Shown piece after piece: positions 55,911-64,000 of a DNA stretch of 64,000 nt. The DNA lies in assembly GCA_022578965.1 (NCBI GenBank), contig MU400552.1:186001-250000 (forward strand). Reading direction: 5' to 3'. The notes under the pieces were generated by a model. That model saw only the letters and a list, made by a program, of their open reading frames with translations. It was not told the DNA's origin and ran no database searches. Numbering within the stretch: position 1 is the first letter of the stretch; every line of letters starts with the position of its first letter. This DNA comes from Xylaria sp. FL1777. Its lineage: Eukaryota > Ascomycota > Sordariomycetes > Xylariales > Xylariaceae. A program made the translations under genes and the position numbers.

Positions 55911-58900
55911 ATGCCCTCAGTCAATAGAAGTCCTAGCTCATCTTCCCAGTCATCTTCTGATGAAACTGGTTTCTCAAGCTCAGGTTCATCCTCTGATGGG
56001 AATGAATACCCTGCCAAGTCATTCCCTGATTATGCTGAGAAACCTTTGAGTGAGCAGCTGGAGCCTATTGCGGTGGTCGGCATGGGTAAGTTCGATAGCA
56101 GTCACCTCAAAATTGTCGTAACGAGAAACTGACACAGACTATTAGGCTGTAGATTACCCGGAGACGTTAAATCGGCATCCGAGTTCTGGCAACTAATGAT
56201 GAACAAGGGTACTGGTAATACGCCTAAGGTTCCTTCGTCTCGGTTCAATATAGACGCACATATCCACAAGAATAATGACCGTCCCGGCAGTTTTGGTGTG
56301 CTAGGTGGTTACTTCCTCAAGGACGACTTAGCCAACTTCGACCCTGGACTTTTTGGAATCACGCCTGTTGAGGCTATGTGGATGGACCCTCAACAGCGCA
56401 AATTGCTAGAGGTTGTGTACGAGACCCTCGAGTCTGGTGGTATCTCGCTCGAGAAGATATCAGGGACACGGACAGCAGTATTTGCTGCCTGCTTCACCGC
56501 TGACTGGCAGCAGATGGCTTTCAAGGAGCATTCTTTTCGCCATAGTTTGGCTGCTACAGGCGGTAAGTGTGCTCGAGAATTACCTTGACTCTTGGGAGCG
56601 TTCACGGTACTCTCCTGTCTTTTGCTTGAGATCAGTGTCACTGATTCAATGTTACAGTCGACCCTGGAATTATTAGTAACCGTATAAGTCACATATTTAA
56701 TTTGAACGGTCCGAGTATCATGTGTAACACAGCATGTTCCTCGTCGGTTTATGCGCTGCATAACGCCTGTAATGCCCTGCGCAACCGAGAGGCTGAAGGT
56801 GCTATAGTTGGCGGTGTCAACCTAATCATCACCGTCGACCAGCATATGAACACCGCCAAGCTTGGCGTTCTCTCGCCTACATCAACCTGTCATACCTTCG
56901 ACGCTAGCGCTGACGGGTACGGCCGAGCTGATGCTGTCGGTGCGGTATATCTCAAACGCCTTTCAGACGCTATTCGGGATGGGGACCCGGTCCGTGGTGT
57001 TATTCGATCTAGTGCTACCAACTCAAATGGAAAGGTGCCTGCTGCTGGTATTACCCAACCCAATCGCGACGGTCAGGCCGCTGTCATTGCTGCCGCTTAC
57101 CAGCGCGGTGGTGACCTCGACCCTCGCCTGACCGGCTACTTCGAATGCCATGGGACAGGTACACCAGTTGGTGACCCTCTGGAAGTGCACGCTGTTTCTA
57201 TAGCCATGAACAAGAACCGCCAACCTGGTGACCCGCTGTTGATCGGTGCGGTCAAGACAAATATTGGACACTCTGAGGCTGCTAGCGGCATCTCAGCCCT
57301 GATCAAAGCAATCATGATAGTTGAGCGTGGCGTCATTCCTGCAACTCGCGGAGTGATCAATCCTAACCCGGCAATCAAGTGGGACGATTGGAAGGTTAAG
57401 GTGCCTACGGAAGCTGTCCCTTTCCCAGCCGAGCTCCCGGTGCGTCGTGTGTCTATCAACAGTTTCGGTTACGGCGGTACTAACGCCCACGTTATCGTCG
57501 AGAATACGCAATCTCTCGCCATAAACGCGCCCGCTTATAATTACATAGACAGCTGGACTAGGCCACAGGGATTCACTGGGCGCCGTCGAGTTGTAGAGCG
57601 ACAGCGGCCGTATTTGCTACCCTTCTCAGCGCATGATAAGGCCACCGTCCGCCGCAATATTGACGCGCATGGAAAGGTTGCTGCGAAGTACAGCCTGCTC
57701 GATCTATCGTACACTCTTAGCATCCGCCGCAGTCTTCTACAAAGCAAGGCATTCACCGTTGCCAGTTACAGCAACCTTAGCGACGTGTTCCAAAACGTTG
57801 AGACGAACTTTAAATTTGCCGATAAGAAACGTATTCGCTCTATTGGCTTCGTCTTCACCGGACAAGGAGCGCAGTGGGCCCGAATGGGTGCCGAACTGAT
57901 GGCATACAGTCCTACATTTTTGCTCTCGATTCGCTCTCTCGATCTTGTCCTAGGGGACTTAAGCGACGGTCCTGAGTGGTCTATTGAAGATATTCTCCTT
58001 GAATCTGCTGACAGCTCTCCTGTCAACGAGGCTGAATTCTCTCAACCCCTTTGTACTGCAATTCAAATTGCAATAGTACAGCTACTTGAGCACTGGGGAA
58101 TCCGCCCTGTGGTCACTGTCGGACACTCTTCTGGTGAAATCGCGGCTGGATATGCTGCTGGCTTGATATCTGCAGATGAGGCAATCATTGCTGCTTACTA
58201 CCGTGGCAAGGTTGCTAAGGATGTCAAGACAGGGGGTGCTATGTTGGCCGTTGGCCTCGGCGCCGAAACTGTGCAAGCATACCTCAACGAAGTCGACGGC
58301 AAAGTTGTAATTGCCTGTCACAACTCACCTTCGCTTGTAACACTGTCTGGGGACGCTGATGCTCTCGAAACTGTGAAGACTAAGCTTGATGCTGATGGTG
58401 TCTTCGCCTGACCTGTCAAGACTAATGGCAAGGCTTACCACTCGCACCATATGGTACCCGTGGCTAAGGACTACGAAAGGTTGATGCGCGAGGCGAAGTC
58501 TCGTCATTCGGCTCGAAAGCCTCTATCCAGTACAGCCAAGATGGTATCTTCGGTTACTAACACCATTTTACCAGCGGTGGCGGTCTTGAACGAAGCCTAC
58601 TGGAGCGCCAATCTGTGCAGTCCTGTGCTTTTCAACCAGGCTGTTAGAACCATTCTAACGAATGAGGAGTTTTCAGACGTTGAACTCTTCATTGAAGTTG
58701 GACCTCATGCTGCCATGGCTGGCCCCATCAAGCAGATCAAAGCTGAGACCAAGAGGGAGAATCTCGAGTATGTCCCAACGCTGCTGAGGGGTCAAGATTG
58801 TGCTACCCAGCTCCTACAGGTAGCAGGTGAATTATTCCTTCGTAGCTATCCGGTTGACATGGATAAAGTATCTAGCGCCTATGAAGAGAAACCCTCTGCC

Positions 58901-61900
58901 CACAGCAAGCCGATCAAGGGTAGCACTATCGTGGATCTACCTCCTTACCAATGGAACTACACCCGACCGTTATGGGTAGAGAACCGTGCCAGCCGTGAAC
59001 AGCGCCAACCTAAATTCCCTCGTCACGATGTACTAGGACAACTCGTAATTGGAGGCTCTCTTACGGAACCTACCTGGAGAAACGTTCTCCGAATCAGAGA
59101 CCTGCCTTGGCTCAAACATCATCACCTTGGCGGCGAATCCGTTTTCCCCGCTGCCGGGTACTTCGCCATGGCTATAGAGGCTATCCGCCAAGTCAACGAC
59201 AATAGTGATACTCCTATTCCTATCAAGAGTTATGTGTTGCGCGATGTCTCTATTAAGACGGCCCTTGTGACACCAGATGATGACGACGGCATTGAAGTAT
59301 TGTTTAACATGCGTCCATCCGTACACGGGAGCGCTTGGTGGGATTGGAACGTATCATCGGTCGATATGGAGGGAGTTAAAAAGGATCACATGTCTGGCAG
59401 CATTGGTATCAACACACGTACTCACAGGAAACAGGCCCGAGAAATTCCTCAATTCCCACAACGCGCTACGGGCAAGGCATGGAACCAGGCCCTACGGGAA
59501 GTGGGCTTTGACTACGGCACGACTTTTCAAGACATGGACGATATTCGTTTCGATGGTAAGCGCTATCAAGCCGCCTGTACTACGAACATCAAGCAAGTTG
59601 TCGACAAAAGTCTGGGTGAGTCGCGATACGTACTGCACCCGGCAACTATTGATTCCACTCTGCAGCTTGCCATAACTTCTATTTATGCCGGTCGTACCAA
59701 CGCAATGGAATGGGGTGTGGTTCCTATTCAGTTTGACGAGGTAGCTATTTGGCCTCCTACCGAGCAACAACTCCAAGCCCGGAAAGCAAATGCGTATGCA
59801 ACTGTAGATCGCCGTGGAACTCGAACATTCGAACACAACGTTCAAATGACAGCTGAGGATGGCGAAATGATCATGGAAATTGTCCGTATGCGTACTACAG
59901 CTTACGAAGCTGCTGTTCCACAGAAAGCTGAGAACACCCTTGAAGAGGCCCCGTACGGCGAAATGGTTTGGGAGCTTGATGTTGACAGCGCCGAAAACAG
60001 GGATGGTCTGACTACGTCTGAGCTCGTCAACCTTGTGTTGTTTAAACGTCCTGATTCGAAGGTGGTTGAATTAGGTGTCAAAAACGCTGAGACCATCCTT
60101 CAAAAGAACCCTCTTGCTTCGTACATAGCTGTTGTCACATCAGATGAGGAAGCTGTATCGGCCAAAATTATCATTTCTGGGTTTCCAAATGCCACGGTCA
60201 TCAAGGTCGACCCTGCCCAGGACCTCGAGTCGCAGGGGCTGAAGAAAGAATCATGCGATGTCCTAATTGCTGATAGCGACAGTGAACTAGCTTCATCTCT
60301 GAAAAGCACTGTTAAGGCCGGTGCCACCCTTGTTGGCTCTTATGTTACAATGGCCCAGTCGGACTTGAAACAAGCAGTGCAAGGTGGGCACTCAATACAG
60401 CTTATCTATCGCAAGAGCTGTAGCAATGTTGTCTCCAAGGTGAAAGCTTCGTTAGAGACTCTCAGCTGGAATGTCACTATCGCTAGCTTAGAGGAATCCG
60501 CCAATTCTAAAATTGCGAAGCATGTTATCATGTTGGCTGATTTCGAGGGGCCTCTTCTCTTCTCCCTAGAGAAGCAGGAATTTCTTGCAATCCAGAATAT
60601 CATTGCCAATACGTCTTCGCTCCTATGGGTCACCACTGGGGCTCTCCTCGATGGGAAGAAGCCAGAGTATGCTATGGCCTCCGGTCTTGCCCGTACCATC
60701 ACATCTGAGCAAGCCTCTCTTGATTTTCGCACCCTCGACATTGACGTTGATAGCGTCCAGCCGGAGCTCATAGTGAGATCTATCGAAAATATCGCCAAGC
60801 TTCAAGTTACCCAATCCGAACAGATTCCCGAGAGGGAGTTCTGCGTTTCTAAAGGAAAGACCTACATTAGCCGGCTTGTCCGCAACGATGGGCTCAACAC
60901 CCTATACACCCCTGACAAGCCTAAGCCAAAGAGATTTATACCAGGTGACCATATAGTAGGCAAGATTATAAAAGATAAGGTGTTATTCCAACAGAAAGAT
61001 ATTGCGGATGTCATTCAACCTGGCCATATCGAGGTCCAACTTCAATGCAGTGGCTTGACTAAGGAGGGTGCCCTTGCCATTACTGGGTCTGATTACGTTA
61101 CAACCTTCAGCCACGAAATTGGAGGAGTTGTGAAGCGTGTGGGAGCTGGAGTTTACGGCTTCGAGGCAGGAGACAGAGTTGTCGGTTTCAACGTTGCTCA
61201 TTTCGATAGCTACCAGCAAATCCCAGCCACCATGCTACAGAAGCTCAATCAAGGAGACAACATGAATCAGGTCGTCAGCATGCTGGTAGCGTATGCCACA
61301 GCGATACATGGCTTAGAAACTCTAGCATCTGTCAAGGAAAAAGAAACAGTGCTCGTTTTGAGCGGAACGGGATTTGCTGGTATCGCTGCCATCAGGATCG
61401 CCCAGATCAATAATGCCATCCCTTTCGTTGTGGCACAAACCGACAGTGAAGCTGACTTCCTCCAGGATCGACTTGGACTTAATAGAAGTAACATCATCAT
61501 GGCTTCAGACAGGCTACCGGTATATGACCAACTCGATGAGCTCACTAATGGCCATGGTGCCGATATTATCTTCAGCGCCGGTAGCGTTGACGCCGGTAGT
61601 GCTCACGAGGCTTGGCGTCACATCGCTCCATTTGGTCGGTTCGTCGATAGTGGCCGCAAGAACAGCCTTAGCCGAAGTGTCCTAAACGGCATTCCCTTCC
61701 AGCGTGGTGCTTCTTATATTCCCTTTGACATTCTTGATATTCACCAAAGTCGCCGCGAGCTGATCTCTGATACGCTCCTAAGCGTTCTAAACTACTGGAA
61801 GCAAGGATTAAGCGTCGCCCCGGGAGAAATCCGGCCCACAGCTCTTGCGGACATTGACAAAGCCGTTTCATCCTTCTCGAATGCTTTCGGAGCTTCCAAA

Positions 61901-63170
61901 GCTATGATTCAGTACCAAGGCTCAGATACACCCATTCAGTACCTGAGATCTCGCGCCAAGTTTGAATTCAACCCGGAGGCCACTTACCTTCTAGTAGGGT
62001 GCTTAGGAGGCCTAGGGCGAAGTTTGACCTCTTGGATGATGAAGTCCGGCGCTCGCCGGTTCACCTTTCTCTCCCGCTCTGGTGCTGATTCTCAATCTGC
62101 TGCTCAGCTTGTTCGAGACCTCGAGGCCGCTGGTGCAGAAGTCAATATTGTACGCGGCGACGCTACATCGCGTAGTGACGTTGTTCGCGCCGTCGAGGGA
62201 ACCCCCTCTAAATATCCGATCAAAGGTGTTGTGCACGCCGCCATGGTTTTGAAAGTAAGTAGAACAAGGCACAAGAAGATAACACTAAATGAGAGATTTG
62301 TGACTAACTGAAGTTTTGTAGGACGCCCTATTCCATTCCATGAGTTTTGAGGCATGGCAGCAATCCACCCGGCCCAAAGTTATTGGTGCCTACAACCTGC
62401 ACTCTGTCCTAGCTAAGGAACAACTTGACTTCTTTGTTATGACCAGTTCAGTCTCCGGTATCCTCGGGACACCTGGTCAAAGTAATTATGCTGCCGCTAA
62501 TGCCTATCTGGATTCTCTTGCCCGGCACCGTCTTGCTCATAACACCCCTGCTACATCGGTAGTCCTTCCCATGGTCTTAGGTGTTGGTGTCGTTGCCGAG
62601 AATTCAGACCTCGAGGATTCTCTAAAGCGCAAGGGCATGTACGGCGTCGATGAAGAACACCTAATCCAGTCTTTCGAAGCTTCCATTGTATCTCAAAACC
62701 TGGATCAGGTTCCAGACCACGTAGTGGTGGGACTCGATCCTCTCAAGCTGCAAAAGGCCGTTAACGACACTGCTGCAACCGATAGTTTTTGGTTCGAGGA
62801 TGCTCGATTTAGTCACGTCGTCCACGATATCAACTCAGCGGCTACAACAGCTGCTGGCGAAGGTAACGCACAGAGTATCTTAGCCGTCATCAAGGCGGCG
62901 GCGTCGGCCAGCGAAGCCATCTCGGCTGTCAATGATCATTTCGTGGAGAAATTAGCGCGCATGCTGATGCTGAGTATTGATGATGTCGACCCCGAGGCGG
63001 GTTCCATCGCCTCGTATGGTATCGATTCGATGATCGGTGCAGAGCTTCGTAACTGGATCTTCAAGGAATATAAGATGGATGTGCCTTTCCAACAACTACT
63101 TGGGCCAACCTTGACGATCACCAAGTTCGCCGCACAGGTGTGCGCTCATCACAGCTCTGAGGCATCATAG
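55911..63170 (+). pseudogene. Highly reducing polyketide synthase, interrupted by an in-frame stop
   Basis: Iterative type I synthase with order KS-AT-DH-inactive MT/structural region-ER-KR-ACP and no thioesterase. Exons 55911-56085, 56146-56562, 56658-62254 and 62322-63170 span 2,345 codons. KS: Cys224 in N-T-A-C-S-S-S, with H-G-T-G-T and N-I-G-H. AT: G-H-S-S-G. DH: His1019 in the H-x-L-G-G block and D-S-T-L-Q. ER: G-T-G-F-A-G nucleotide loop. KR: G-C-L-G-G-L-G and the Ser/Tyr/Asn set. ACP: Ser2299 in G-I-D-S-M. No methyltransferase SAM motif is visible. A single TGA (58409-58411, codon 782) falls in the AT between its catalytic Ser and the His motif. Everything after it is open and conserved, so inactivation is recent, or the base is an error. 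Product unknown; nearby transporter and regulator suggest one locus. Confidence 0.9.
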
Positions 63171-64000
63171 GTGGCCTTGCGTCGAGGGCTTGCGCATGTA
63201 AAGCCTCGTATCTCTTAAGCAAGATGGATGTTATACGCATCGAAACCCTTCGATGGCACATCTATGCGGCTGACACAGAAGGCGATACAACGCCTTTACA
63301 AGGACTTACATTCTTTCTCTGGAAATTTTTGACTCTTGTTTTTCTTTTGTTGTTATTTAGATTGGGAGCATTAGATAGTGTCTCACGTCCGATGCAATGG
63401 TATATGTTGGTAGGAGACTTACCATGAGACTTAAATACTTTTAGCATACCAGAATTTCTTAGTGTTCCGTCGCTTAGCAATATAAAGATAGATTATTAAT
63501 TGTCAATCCAGTTTTCATAATATTAGTAAGTTGCCCTCTATATGTGCTGGGGTGACCATAGCCATAGCCCGTAGCCTCGTTTCTCGGTTTCCTCACGCGA
63601 AGGAATCTTTCGTTCTGAAATGGTTGAGCATGTCCTCTACGGCGACCTAGCTGTCGTATTTCGTTGCGGATAATCGGACGCGATTGAAGAGATTGTCGCG
63701 TTGCACAAGTAAAATATAACCAGCTCTCTGATTATCTAAATGGCGGAAATATTTACGCCGCCGAACTTTACTGTAGTTATATCACCAAAGATACGATATG
63801 CTTATAGTAAGATTATCAACAAATATGCGATGGTTTTCAGGGGCAGCTGGTGGAATAAGGGGCTCAATTGTGGCTAAGCCGCAACACCAGCCACGAGTTC
63901 AGCCACAGTGTTATGATAAACACAATAGCATGATAATCACGTCAGAGCGAACTAACACAATACACAGACATACTGTAATTCCTAATAACGTGAGATATCT
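63171..64000. other. Downstream of the polyketide synthase
   Basis: 3' flank up to the window edge. A 67-codon frame at 63224-63427 has no support. No further gene begins within the visible part. Confidence 0.55.

Noticed and set aside
58412..58450. Annotating two separate genes on either side of the TGA
   Set aside because: The downstream frame is in phase, has no promoter or family-like start, and continues the same AT domain; one interrupted gene is the better description.

Overview
The window looks like nuclear DNA of a filamentous ascomycete (Pezizomycotina; gene content and style suggest Sordariomycetes, possibly Xylariales, but that is an impression). The signs are short introns of about 50-160 nt with GTAAGT-type donors and CTAAC branch points, genes of higher GC than the AT-richer spacers, a fungal-type iterative polyketide synthase, a Zn2Cys6 regulator, DUF1996 and AA8 secreted proteins, and no operons. 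I found no rRNA, tRNA, CRISPR array or intact transposon. Splice sites were inferred by reading frame and family conservation, not from transcripts.

Left part (1-12 kb), secretion and nutrition: a Dal5-type permease cut by the window edge, a secreted AA8 cytochrome (CDH-like haem domain), a secreted DUF1996 protein, a 3 kb gene-free stretch, and a secreted GH29 alpha-L-fucosidase. This is a saprotroph-like set acting on plant or glycan material. 

Middle part (12-41 kb), mainly housekeeping: a membrane protein with a GXSXG-like serine-hydrolase motif, a DJ-1/PfpI protein, a type II haloacid dehalogenase, an HNH protein, a two-finger C2H2 protein, a cytochrome P450, TSR3 (18S rRNA acp transferase), GGA (Golgi clathrin adaptor), mitochondrial IF2 with an unusually long repeat-bearing N-terminus, a two-helix membrane protein, a PDAP1/PP28 protein and an uncharacterised 268-aa protein. 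TSR3/GGA and the dehalogenase/HNH genes are divergent pairs.

Right part (41-64 kb), sparse: long non-coding stretches surround one conserved 78-aa protein, a divergent pair of DHA2-type efflux transporter and Zn2Cys6 transcription factor, and a highly reducing polyketide synthase. Transporter, regulator and synthase together look like a minimal biosynthetic locus. The synthase reading frame is interrupted by one in-frame TGA inside the acyltransferase domain, although more than 1,280 downstream codons remain open and keep their catalytic motifs. This is the most notable observation here. A second is a cluster of CTTCCG/CGGAAG half-sites just upstream of the regulator. A palindrome centred on ACCTAGGT also recurs in the spacers across the window.
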